Shown: positions 1 to 8,939 of the stretch, in pieces
Position numbering within the stretch: position 1 is the first letter of the stretch
How the letters are laid out: the number at the start of each line of letters is the position of its first letter
Assembly (NCBI RefSeq): GCF_000027005.1
Contig: NC_012964.1
Location: forward strand, 620,001-684,000
From: Komagataella phaffii GS115
Taxonomy: Eukaryota; Ascomycota; Pichiomycetes; Pichiales; Pichiaceae
DNA: 64,000 nucleotides
Direction: 5' to 3'
The notes under the pieces: generated by a model
What the model was told of the DNA's origin: nothing
The model's input: only the letters and a program-made list of their open reading frames with translations
Database searches by the model: none
Made by a program: the position numbers and the translations under genes

Positions 1-1
1 C

Positions 2-355
2 TCCCTAAAAAAGCCGCTAGCTGAGGGAATGACCATCGATCAATTAAAAATTGCAAGATCGATATACATGCAGCTGGCCTCCTTCCTTCAAGAGAATATG
101 TTGAAGCTTCAAAAAGTTCCTAATCTGACAAACAAACCCAGCACCGAAAACGAAGGTTTGAGTAAGCTAGAAATTAGAGAGTACAGGGACAAATTGATGG
201 TACTTCAAGAACAGCACTATTTAATCAATTCAATGATAGATGATTCGAAGAAGAAAAGGAAGTTTGACGATCTGAAGATTCTAGACGAAAACTTAGCAGA
301 CATTGAGACAGAGATTCAAACAATTTCAAGAAAACTAGGAGACGATTCATTTTAG
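2..355 (+). CDS. VAC1: C-terminal end of a Vac1/Pep7-like (rabenosyn-5 type) Rab effector, 5' partial
   Basis: The frame is already open at the left edge (codons from base 2 continue into the ATG at 29), so this is the 3' end of a longer gene and the ATG at 29 is probably internal. About 117 residues are visible. The tail is a charged helical hairpin, with LQEQHYLINSMIDD followed by KRKFDDLKILDENLADIE. It resembles the C-terminal Rab-binding helices of Vac1/Pep7, the FYVE protein that links Rab5-type GTPases to SNAREs in Golgi-to-endosome transport. The FYVE zinc finger would lie outside the window. The assignment rests on this coiled segment only, and another coiled-coil protein is possible. 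It converges with the zinc-cluster gene 26 bp away. Confidence 0.5.
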   Translation, partial: SLKKPLAEGMTIDQLKIARSIYMQLASFLQENMLKLQKVPNLTNKPSTENEGLSKLEIREYRDKLMVLQEQHYLINSMIDDSKKKRKFDDLKILDENLADIETEIQTISRKLGDDSF

Positions 356-381
356 ATGGCGTATAGATAACATTATGGGAC

Positions 382-3015
382 CTACAAACTTTGTGCATTA
401 TTTATTTCAGCCTGCTGATCCTGATTCATCTGCTGTATGACGGGCTCAAAGATGAAGTTTGGGTTGTACTCCCAGCTATTAATATTGGACAAGAAGTCTG
501 GAAAAATTTCGTTAGTAGGTCGTTGCTCTCCTTGATTAATACTTTGATTGTAGACGTTGGGGTAATTTATATCCACAGGATTCCCATTCGTGTTGTTTTT
601 TGGGTTCCTGTTCCCATTTTCATACTCGCCTGATGGTGGGAGACCGAACGACTGTCTATTCGAATTGGCTTCAGTGTAGGGCGTAAAATGATATCTTTGA
701 TTGGCCAAATCACTATTCATAGTTGTTGACAAATAACTTAAATCGTTGTAACTACTGTTGGCAGTGCTATTGATCTTGTTAAACTGGCTCCCATTAAATG
801 AAAAGACATTATCACCTGATGATGCGTTTGTAGTGTCAGATGGTTCAGGGATCAAAAATTCGTTCAGGGAAGGGGTTATTGTAGGACCTTGCCTGGGGTT
901 TAGCACCAACTTCACATTGTCTTGGTTTTCCAGTTTGATAGATGCTGTTTCACTGCTGTTACTGGAATCATTTATATCATCGTCCAACAAAGTTAAATCG
1001 ACTGTTGTTCTGTTTGGAAGCCCAATCTGCTCAAAAAGTTTGTGAATGTTTCTTAGCTTAATGAAATTATCTTTCGCAACATGATTACCACAATTTGCCA
1101 TATACTTGAGTAGTTCAACACCTTTATCCAACTGACTGTATGATTTACCGGTGAAAATAGCCATCATTAATATTAGGACGGAAGAGAAGCAGAAATGAGT
1201 GTCCCAGTAGTCAAAAATGGGCAATCCTTCAATCTTTCGTAGTTGGTACAGCAGGTCAATGGAGTGGCATGCTGCTAAGATACACCGAGATGTAATCTGT
1301 CTTGTTTGCTCTGTTTCAACCAAGTACTTTTTGAAAATTACAAGTACAAGGGGTCTGGTGGTGGTAATAATGTACTGATTGAACTTCAAAAAAAGATGAA
1401 TCAAAGGTCTTTTTGTATCATTATTGTTACTGGCAATATCCCTGTTCAACTGAATGAAGTCTTCCTTCAAATTTCTTTCAAAATGCTCTTCCAGAAGCTT
1501 TAAACAAGCTAGAGTGTTGTTTATGATATCCTCTGTGGTCTCTCGGTGTAGCATGACAGTGTTCTTATCTCCAAAGTAAGACCTCTTCGAATGATTGTAG
1601 ATGAGAGAAAGAATCTTACCGGCAAATTTGCCTAGCTGCACTTGCCTCTGCAATATCGTGCCATCAAATCCATCACCTAGGTCAAGGAAATTCTCCGTAG
1701 GTAATTCAATGTCAGTTTGATCAAAAGTTATATGCTGCGGTAATCGTACTCTGGAGGTCGCAAAAGAATCCAGTATGAATGTTGTCCACCATACTCGTTT
1801 CCTTTTCTCATTGTAAATGACATCATTATTGGTGGTGTTAACATACTTCGTATGAAGGCCAAGAACTAAACACAACCTCGTGGCTAATCCTAAGTAGGCA
1901 TATGATGTAGTGATTCTGTTTAGGGATTGTGAGTAATAGGCAATCAAAAGGCAATTCTGGATATTCGTCAAACTTGGATCTTCTTCAATGTAGTTTGAGA
2001 TTTCCATTGCCTGTTTGAAAAACCTCAGACCTGGGGTGTTGGAATCTAGATTGTTCTGTTGAAAATATAATTGCTTATTGATGACAAAATCTGGGTCTTT
2101 ATTGGAAACCAACGAATAATAAATCTGCTCTCCAATTGACAATGAAAGCAATAGTTGCACAAGAAGTAACTGGTTGTCCGTGGCACCATCTTCATAGAGC
2201 TTGTAAAAATGGGGGACAAAAATTGAATGGTCGAAGCAGTATAGTTGTTGACTTTGAAAGAAATCCAAACAGAGTTGGGAAATTTTCAGTGCATAAGCTT
2301 GGGACGGCAGAATTAAAGAAGTCTGGTTATCAATAGGTTTCTTGAACTGAGAATCTGGCAGGTAGTACTTGCTGTGAGATTTCAAGAACTTTGAAACCTT
2401 ATTATTCGACTTTGCATTACCGTCATTATCGCCAAATGAAAGAGAAATGGCAGAATCTAGTTTCATGGACAAATCTTCAAACTCTTTGCCAGAATCTGCA
2501 GAAAGCGTATCGCTTTGGTTATTCTTTCTTCGTTGTTCTGCTCCGATGAATGGGATCGACGGAGTGCTGCGAGCCTGCAGGTATTGCATCTCAGTCTCAT
2601 CATCAGTCTTGCTGTCCACATCACTCTTGATTGAGGGATTGTAAACGGAATCACCATTCAGGTTAGAGTCCGGGATCCTATCACGCCGTTCCAATTCCCT
2701 CTTGATCTGAATGCTATTGCTATCTGGTTCTTTGACGAGGTCAACTATCACTGTTTCTAAATATTTGATTCGATCCGTCAACTTGTCAAGTTGCGACTCC
2801 AAGATGATAACCTTTCTGTCTTTATTGGGATAGCTACATTCTGAGCCCTTTCTGGCCATGATACAGTTTGAACAACTTGGTTTGTCACCTGAACATTTGA
2901 TTTTTTGAGCTTTGCAACGAAGGCAGGCGTAATGTAAACGACCGATAACACCCACCGGTGTGGTGTCAATCTGCTCCTTCAATTTTATTCTCTGCACAGG
3001 GAAACCTTGGGCCAT
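382..3015 (-). CDS. Zn(II)2Cys6 fungal transcription factor
   Basis: A large (877 aa) Gal4-class regulator. The six zinc-binding cysteines are C31, C34, C41, C48, C51 and C60 (CLRCKAQKIKC then CSNC), followed by a basic linker and a short leucine-rich coil at about 66-92 that could dimerise. The middle (about 240-700) has the fungal transcription-factor regulatory domain, including a SLNRITTSYAYLGLATRLCL-type helix and a KRVWWTTFILD motif. The C-terminal ~170 residues are rich in Asn and Ser, as in activation domains. The start is the ATG at 3015, giving the usual short N-terminus before the cluster. The target pathway cannot be read from the sequence. It is divergent from SGT1 across about 280 bp. 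Confidence 0.85.
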   Translation of the reverse strand: MAQGFPVQRIKLKEQIDTTPVGVIGRLHYACLRCKAQKIKCSGDKPSCSNCIMARKGSECSYPNKDRKVIILESQLDKLTDRIKYLETVIVDLVKEPDSNSIQIKRELERRDRIPDSNLNGDSVYNPSIKSDVDSKTDDETEMQYLQARSTPSIPFIGAEQRRKNNQSDTLSADSGKEFEDLSMKLDSAISLSFGDNDGNAKSNNKVSKFLKSHSKYYLPDSQFKKPIDNQTSLILPSQAYALKISQLCLDFFQSQQLYCFDHSIFVPHFYKLYEDGATDNQLLLVQLLLSLSIGEQIYYSLVSNKDPDFVINKQLYFQQNNLDSNTPGLRFFKQAMEISNYIEEDPSLTNIQNCLLIAYYSQSLNRITTSYAYLGLATRLCLVLGLHTKYVNTTNNDVIYNEKRKRVWWTTFILDSFATSRVRLPQHITFDQTDIELPTENFLDLGDGFDGTILQRQVQLGKFAGKILSLIYNHSKRSYFGDKNTVMLHRETTEDIINNTLACLKLLEEHFERNLKEDFIQLNRDIASNNNDTKRPLIHLFLKFNQYIITTTRPLVLVIFKKYLVETEQTRQITSRCILAACHSIDLLYQLRKIEGLPIFDYWDTHFCFSSVLILMMAIFTGKSYSQLDKGVELLKYMANCGNHVAKDNFIKLRNIHKLFEQIGLPNRTTVDLTLLDDDINDSSNSSETASIKLENQDNVKLVLNPRQGPTITPSLNEFLIPEPSDTTNASSGDNVFSFNGSQFNKINSTANSSYNDLSYLSTTMNSDLANQRYHFTPYTEANSNRQSFGLPPSGEYENGNRNPKNNTNGNPVDINYPNVYNQSINQGEQRPTNEIFPDFLSNINSWEYNPNFIFEPVIQQMNQDQQAEINNAQSL

Positions 3016-3298
3016 AGTTTCAGTTCTTTTCCATCAGTGAGTAGGAGCAAAAAATGTGGTTTTTTCGTTACTATTATCTTCGAATCCCAACTGATGCTGT
3101 CCAATGTGGGGACTAGCCAGGCAAGTCATCTAGATATGTGGTGTTAAGATCTTTTTTCGGGTGTTTGCTGTGCATATGGGGAGTCGTGCGCAGTCGGATT
3201 TCAACTTTAATCTCACTTGATGTTTAGTGGGAATGCGCATTTGGCAGTAAACCGGCATTTGTAAAACCTCACTAGACTGCCAATTTTGCGTGATTAAA

Positions 3299-4333
3299 AT
3301 GACTCTGGAATCTTTAATATCCTCTGGCGTGGAACTGATTGAGCAAGGAAATTATCTAAAGGCAATTGATCAGTTTTCCCGTGCCTTGCAGCTTTCTGAT
3401 TCCTCCTTTAAGGCTTACCTAAACCGATCAATTGCTTACCAAAGAAGTCAAAAGCTTGATCTGGCATTGAAGGATGTTGATCAGGCAATTCACATTGCGA
3501 AGGACCTGAGACAATCCCAAGAATATATCTCTGCATCTTACTTCAGAAAGGCCATAATATTGTATCTATTGAAGAATTATGCTGAGAGCTATCAGAATAT
3601 TCTGTTGGCACAAAAGTATCATTGTTCTGACATAACATTTCCTTCCTGGAAATCCAAAATTGAGGCAAAATTGGACTCAGAGAAATCCAAGCCCGTTCAA
3701 TCAGTACCTGACTCCAGCAAAGCTGAAAAGCCTTCTGCAAATGAAAAGCCATTGCAACCAACTACCCCTTCCATTGCATCTAAACCAAGAATCGATTGGT
3801 ATCAGAACTCTACAGAGGTCAATATCTCCATTTTTGTCAAAAAAATAGACAAGTCATCACTAAAGGTTGATTTTGCTAAGGATTCCTTAGAAGTTTCTTT
3901 TCCTTTGCCTGATTCTGGAGAGGATTACACCTACAAAATTGAAAAGTTGTTTGCAAAGATCGACCCATCTCAATCATCATATACTGTGTTTGGTACAAAA
4001 CTAGAATTAACCTTACAAAAGATTGAACCAATTCAATGGAATTCAATTGAGTTTGACCAGCAACGACAACCATCAACCACCCATGAAGAGTCGACTCTCG
4101 CCTACCCTTCCTCCTCTAAGAAAAAGATTGATTGGTCGAAACTCGGAGATGACGAAGACGAAGCTAAAGATGATCAATCTCCGGATGCTTTCTTCCAGCA
4201 ATTATACAAGAATGCAGACGATGACAGTAAAAAGGCAATGATGAAGTCCTTCATTGAAAGTGGCGGTAAATCTCTTTCAACTAATTGGGATAATGTCGAA
4301 AATAAGGACTTTTCCGCCGAAGCAGAACCATAA
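3299..4333 (+). CDS. SGT1: SGT1 co-chaperone (TPR-CS-SGS)
   Basis: An Hsp90 co-chaperone that in yeast acts with Skp1 in SCF ubiquitin ligase and kinetochore (CBF3) assembly. Three parts are visible in the family order. A TPR array covers about residues 1-115 (AIDQFSRALQLSDSSFKAY). A CS/p23-like domain covers about 165-250, starting RIDWYQNSTEVNISIFVKK. The C-terminal SGS domain has KIDWSKLGDDEDEAKD and DAFFQQLYKNADDDSKKAM, then SLSTNWDNV. The start is the ATG at 3299 (344 aa); a GTG nine bases upstream in the same frame is not a likely start. The gene is convergent with ASE1, with only 9 bp between stop codons. Confidence 0.93.
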   Translation: MTLESLISSGVELIEQGNYLKAIDQFSRALQLSDSSFKAYLNRSIAYQRSQKLDLALKDVDQAIHIAKDLRQSQEYISASYFRKAIILYLLKNYAESYQNILLAQKYHCSDITFPSWKSKIEAKLDSEKSKPVQSVPDSSKAEKPSANEKPLQPTTPSIASKPRIDWYQNSTEVNISIFVKKIDKSSLKVDFAKDSLEVSFPLPDSGEDYTYKIEKLFAKIDPSQSSYTVFGTKLELTLQKIEPIQWNSIEFDQQRQPSTTHEESTLAYPSSSKKKIDWSKLGDDEDEAKDDQSPDAFFQQLYKNADDDSKKAMMKSFIESGGKSLSTNWDNVENKDFSAEAEP

Positions 4334-4342
4334 TCCATATTT

Positions 4343-6456
4343 CTAAAATGTTTCTAAGTCCATATTCCATGCTGGGAGTTTGTTCTCAGTGTCTAGTTCG
4401 TCTTCACTGGAGAGATAAACTGGGGTTTGGTCTTTAAATCTCTCCGGAGAGCTGAAGACGTTTACATTTTTGGACACTACCAGTTGGGGTTTCCTCACCT
4501 TTAAAACATGTTTTGGCTTCCCCATTCTATTTGCTCCCCTGGAATTGACATTAATATTAATGGGCCTTAACGGTCCTGGCCCTTGCCTCGCTCCAGGTTG
4601 CTTTGACTTGTAACTATCTTTCAAATTCAATAGTTTTCCATTGGTATTATGATGAGTTCTAAAAACTCCTAGTGTAGAATTTGAGCGTATGACTTTATTC
4701 CTGGTCGGCGTGGTTGCTGTGCTTGAGTTTCTTCTGTTCCCGTCACCTGATCTGGAGGATGAAGGTGCTGATTTGTTCAGTCTCCTCGAGGGAGTTCTCT
4801 TTATGCGACTCTTGAAAAACTTTGATTCTAGTTCGTTGATTGTTTCCCAAACATCTACACCATCAACGATTATGCTTTTTCCAGCCTCTTGTTTATAGTT
4901 CTCTAATTGCGGTTTTAACACCTCCAAAAGTAGAGGTATATGCTTGGTGATTCTTGTCCGTATTTGCTCTTCCCTTTTCAAAATCTTGAACGAATCTCTT
5001 GATAACAACCTGGAAGAATCTTTACAGCTTTCTTCTAATTCCCGCTTTTCTTTGACCAACTCTTTCAGTCTCTCGACATTGTTCAGTATCGGTTTCAACT
5101 GTTCAACCTTGACGTTTAGGTTTTCACTAATGTACAGTTGATGTTTATTCAAAAGGTCCTCGTCAAGACGTGTGCTCTCTGACACAAAGTACTCTGGACA
5201 CTCGTTCCTCTTTTCCTCCTGAGTGTACATCAACAAATTCCAGTAACTTTCAATTTCTTTTCGAAGAATACTGATAAATTTAGCCGCATTCTTCAGTTTC
5301 AGTTCGTTCAATCGTTCCAACTCGTGTTGATAGTTTTCTATACTCGATTGATGGATGTTATTATTCGAAAGTAAAAACTCAGTAATATAGTTGGCATCAA
5401 CTTCAGTGTCCAGTTTTGCCCAAAGGCTTTGGCATTGTGACTTCAGTTCAGCAAGCTTTTTTTCTCTTACATCTTTTTCCTTCAAGACCAATTTCAGATT
5501 GCATTCTAATTCTTCAAAGTCCGATAGTAACAGATGTGAAATAGTTGAATCGTTGAAAAATGCTTGAATAATTAAAAGGGATGATACTGACAAGTCTTCT
5601 TTCAGTAACGAAGTTACTTCGGGAAGTTTCTCATGTAGAATTGTGGACCTGATGGATACTAGATTTTGAATCAATGAGTCATCTGGAATATATCCGTTTA
5701 AGACCTCAAATGTTGACATGTATTTTGACAGTTTGTTCTGAAAGAGATCTTTGATTTTATCGGTGGCATTTCCAATTAGTGCCTTGATTTCGAAATTGAG
5801 ATTAGCCAACAGAGGAATGCTCATGTGCTTGAAGTTTGTATCCTCAATAATATAATCGACAGTGTTCATATCCAGATTCCCGTTTTTTTCTTGAATCATC
5901 ATTGTGTCCTGCTTGCTGGGTAGTTTTGAAAGGTATTTTTCTTCAAATTCTTTACTGCATGGCAAATAGTCCAGCAACTTGTAAAAAATAAGTAGTCTAG
6001 AGTCGAACTTTTGGATTTGCTGCAAAAACTCGGGCAGAATCTCTGAATAAACAAGGTCTATTTTGTCTCGTAAGTCATAAAGTGTTTTTTGGGGGCCAAC
6101 AACTGTCGAAGGTCAATCTCCTCATGAGGATGTTCATTGTGTTTTTTGTTGAAATCTAGAATGAACTTGGTGGTAAGAAGATCAGAGTTCCACACAAACT
6201 CCTTTGTATTAGAAAGCTGGCAGTTCTTGATTATGTTGTAGATTTTGGCTGTGTTTTTGAGCTTAACGTTGAGTTCATAGTTTATTTGTTTGATGATAGT
6301 TTCTGTGTTGGAGATGAGATTCTGGATGGTATTTGTTATGGTCTGCTCGTCTTTGCAGTCGTTGGAATCCGTTCCAAGGGATTCCCGGAGCGACTTTAGC
6401 CGTACCAAGTCTGGCTTCAACCGAGATAGAAAGGAGTCTATATTGGTAGGGTCCAT
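4343..6456 (-). pseudogene. ASE1: ASE1/PRC1/MAP65 microtubule bundler, interrupted by an apparent -1 frameshift
   Basis: Antiparallel microtubule crosslinker of the spindle midzone. Two frames make up one protein. The first runs from the ATG at 6456 (MDPTNIDSFL) to a stop at 6058. The second continues from about 6085 to 4343 and contains the spectrin-like MAP65 core (LRKEIESYWNLLMYTQEEKR, later LLSRDSFKILKREEQIRTRI) and a basic, Ser-rich tail. The second frame has no ATG near its start: the predicted start is a TTG that is Leu in EFLQQIQKFDS. Coding sequence TLYDLRDKIDLVYSEILPEF lies upstream of it in that same frame. The frames meet in a run C5A6 (A6 at 6085-6090). One more A would give a continuous 704-aa protein. 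Marked as broken because of this; sequencing error, strain mutation or recoding are all possible. Confidence 0.82.
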
Positions 6457-6913
6457 GTCATTAGGGGAATTAGTTGAAAAGGTAAGTTTAGTTGGCTAGC
6501 TGGCGATGTTATCGTTTGTTTATATTATTTCTCGAACGGGAAATAAATAAACACAAATGTTGGGACGAGAAGCGATGGGCAGCGTAGCAGGGGGAGGTGG
6601 TGCTACGGCCTGGCGTACATGCAGAAAGGGCCCCACTAGGTCAAAAATACTATTCGATACATTTACCAGGATTTCGTCGTAGGCGAGCCTTCAGGGGAAA
6701 CATAATAATCATGGGTACCTCAGTACCTTTTGATTTTCAGCATCTCTGCCTCCCTACCAAAGACCGAATCCCGTGCTCGCTGCATTGTTAATATTAATCA
6801 TCGATTACCAATCACCCTAACTCATACATCCTCTAACCTAGCAAGCCACAATATTTCGACACTATTTAAAGAGATTGATTCCTCCATTGAATCGAAGTAG
6901 ACTGGTGCACAAC
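6457..6913. other. Divergent intergenic region ASE1 / ZTA1
   Basis: About 460 bp between divergent starts. It holds a 64-codon TTG-initiated open frame (6597-6791) with no domain or codon pattern that supports a gene. TATTTAAAG at 6863 could serve as a TATA-like element for the ZTA1 gene. Confidence 0.5.
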
Positions 6914-7924
6914 ATGACTACAATTCCCAAAACCCAAAAAGTTATTCTCTTTGAGGAGACATCTCAGGACCTGAGTGTTCTTCAGTACAAAGATTTTCCG
7001 GTACCTGAAATCTCCGCCGATGAAATTCTCATCAAGAATAAGTACGCTGGAGTCAATTTCATTGAAGCATACTTTAGAAGTGGATTATATCCATCAAAGA
7101 CTCCCTATGTCCTCGGAAGAGAAGCATCCGGCGTAGTTGTCGCCAAAGGTGACAATGTCACCAAGTTTAAAGTTGGTGATAAGGTAGCCTATCTATCGCC
7201 TAGCACTTTTGCGCAATACACCAAAGTCGATGGAACTACAGGTATCAGGATTCTGAAATTGAAAGACGATGCTTCCGAAGAAGATTTGAAATTATTTGGG
7301 TCCGTCTTGGTTCAAGCCCTGACAGCGTTGACTTTTGTATATGAACCCTACAACGTCAAGAGCGGCGATTTTATTCTCATACATGCTGCAGCAGGTGGTG
7401 TTGGTCAATTGTTGACCCAGCTTGCCGCTTCCAAAGGCGCAAAAGTAATTGCTACTGCTTCTACTGATGCTAAGTTGCAAATTGCCAAGGAGCTGGGTGC
7501 TAGCTTTTTGATTAACTCTTCTACTGAGGATATAGTAGAGAAAGTTAAGGAGTTTACCAATGGAGTTGGTGTAAATGCTGTGTACGACGGAATTGGAAAG
7601 GCTACATTTGAGGCCTCCTTCGAATCTTTAGCTCCGAAAGGAACGTTTGTCAGTTTCGGTAATGCTAGTGGCGCCGTCCCTCCTTTCTCGATTAGCAGAT
7701 TAGCCCCCAAGAACATTGCCATACTAAGACCTCAATTATTTGGATACACTAATACCCCAGAAACCTGGGAAAAGTACTCCAAAGAATTGCTAGGCCTGCT
7801 TTCTGACGGTAAACTTAAATTCTCCATTACAAAGGTTTATTCTTTGAAAGACTACCCGAAAGCTGCTCAAGAATTGGAGAGTAGAGCTACCACCGGTAAA
7901 TTGACTCTCGAGATCCCTCAATGA
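6914..7924 (+). CDS. ZTA1: NADPH:quinone oxidoreductase (zeta-crystallin type)
   Basis: A medium-chain, zinc-free reductase that reduces quinones with NADPH. The first ATG in frame at 6914 gives 336 aa, close to the 334 aa of Saccharomyces Zta1; the upstream TTG extension is discarded. An N-terminal GroES-like part contains NKYAGVNFIEAYFRSGLYP and LGREASGVVVAKG. It is followed by the Rossmann nucleotide-binding segment IHAAAGGVGQLLTQLAASKG, with AAAGGVG as the dinucleotide loop. No zinc-ligand cysteines are present, as expected for the quinone reductase branch. The C-terminal region LATTGKLTLEIP-like (RATTGKLTLEIPQ) matches family ends. Likely cytosolic, in oxidative stress defence. Confidence 0.93.
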   Translation: MTTIPKTQKVILFEETSQDLSVLQYKDFPVPEISADEILIKNKYAGVNFIEAYFRSGLYPSKTPYVLGREASGVVVAKGDNVTKFKVGDKVAYLSPSTFAQYTKVDGTTGIRILKLKDDASEEDLKLFGSVLVQALTALTFVYEPYNVKSGDFILIHAAAGGVGQLLTQLAASKGAKVIATASTDAKLQIAKELGASFLINSSTEDIVEKVKEFTNGVGVNAVYDGIGKATFEASFESLAPKGTFVSFGNASGAVPPFSISRLAPKNIAILRPQLFGYTNTPETWEKYSKELLGLLSDGKLKFSITKVYSLKDYPKAAQELESRATTGKLTLEIPQ

Positions 7925-8024
7925 GCAGATCGTAAGTGTCGCGGCCTAGCTAGCCTGCCCAGCCACAAATAGCTGCTACTAAACTATTTAGCTGGACTTA
8001 AATAGGTAATTTATTTGTTAGGTA

Positions 8025-8909
8025 ATGAGATTATCGTATGAATGTCTGTTTTCTGTGTTCTTGGTTTTGGCATACCATTTAAAGGGCACCAAAGCCACTC
8101 CTCCGGCATGTGTATTTGAATGTGTTTCGGTAGTCTCTAATTCATGCCCTAAACGTGAAACAGACACTGAATGTCTTTGTGCTCAGAAGGATTCTATTAT
8201 TGGATGCCTCGTTGACATATGCAAGCCCCTAGATTTCTCGGGTGCCAGAGATCATATCAACGAAACATGTTTGAACCTGAAGGAAGGGAATCAACATCGA
8301 GAAAAGTGTCAGTTGAGTCATGAGCATGACGATTCGTGTGGGGGTAATTTGTGGGATTGTGAGTTGAATCATAAGCATAACAATACATGTGCCAGGAATA
8401 ATCCATGGAATTGTGATTTGGAGCACCAACATAATGAGTTTTGTGGGAAAAAAGACCCACAATGTGAACTGAACGAAGATGGAATTTGTAGAAATAATTC
8501 TACCTATACAGAAAACAATCTTGAAGTCTCATTACAGCTTGAAGACTGGAACTCAGATCCCGATAATGAAAGTCTTGAGGATGTCTCCGAAGATTCAAGT
8601 TCCGATGAGGAATCCACTTGTTCTGATGAAGCAGATTCCGATTGTGATTCTGAGTATGATCCGTATGAATATGAACCCTATGGATACAGAAAGAGAGATA
8701 TGGACAAGCCCATATCTAAGAGCGAAAGACCATTACTCACCAGGAGCAAAAAGCAACTTGATAAGCAACTGAGGCCTTCTGCAAAAGCAGCTCATGCCAA
8801 CCCAATATATCCCTTCAAAGACAAGATACCTATCCAATCGCTACCAAAACTCAATAAACTCAATTCTGTTTCAAACAGTGTTGAAAACTCCCTTGAATCT
8901 CTCCTTTAG
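8025..8909 (+). CDS. Secreted CFEM protein with tandem Cys/His repeats and acidic tail
   Basis: 294 aa. A signal peptide covers about residues 1-24 (hydrophobic CLFSVFLVLAYHL). A CFEM domain follows with eight cysteines at 29, 33, 41, 50, 52, 61, 66 and 82, the fungal extracellular heme/iron-associated pattern. The TDTECLC stretch places an Asp just before the fourth Cys, where CFEM heme ligands sit. Residues 95-157 form an 18-residue repeat of the type C-x-L-x-H-x-H-x3-C: C95/H99/H101/C105, C112/H116/H118/C122, C130/H134/H136/C140, and a degenerate fourth unit with C147 and C155. Next comes a Ser/Asp/Glu-rich stretch (about 170-215), then a dibasic KR (223-224) that could be a Kex2 site, then a basic tail. 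There is no hydrophobic C-terminus, so it is probably not GPI-anchored and may be released. Metal or heme binding by the repeat is my inference. Confidence 0.8.
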   Translation: MRLSYECLFSVFLVLAYHLKGTKATPPACVFECVSVVSNSCPKRETDTECLCAQKDSIIGCLVDICKPLDFSGARDHINETCLNLKEGNQHREKCQLSHEHDDSCGGNLWDCELNHKHNNTCARNNPWNCDLEHQHNEFCGKKDPQCELNEDGICRNNSTYTENNLEVSLQLEDWNSDPDNESLEDVSEDSSSDEESTCSDEADSDCDSEYDPYEYEPYGYRKRDMDKPISKSERPLLTRSKKQLDKQLRPSAKAAHANPIYPFKDKIPIQSLPKLNKLNSVSNSVENSLESLL

Positions 8910-8939
8910 AGAATTAATTTTGTATGTCATAGGTATCAG

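Noticed and set aside
758..1045. Plus frame inside the zinc-cluster gene
   Set aside because: Shadow of a minus-strand gene with a clear Zn2Cys6 domain.
6597..6791. 64-codon plus frame between ASE1 and ZTA1
   Set aside because: Starts at TTG, no domain or protein-like pattern, lies in a promoter region.
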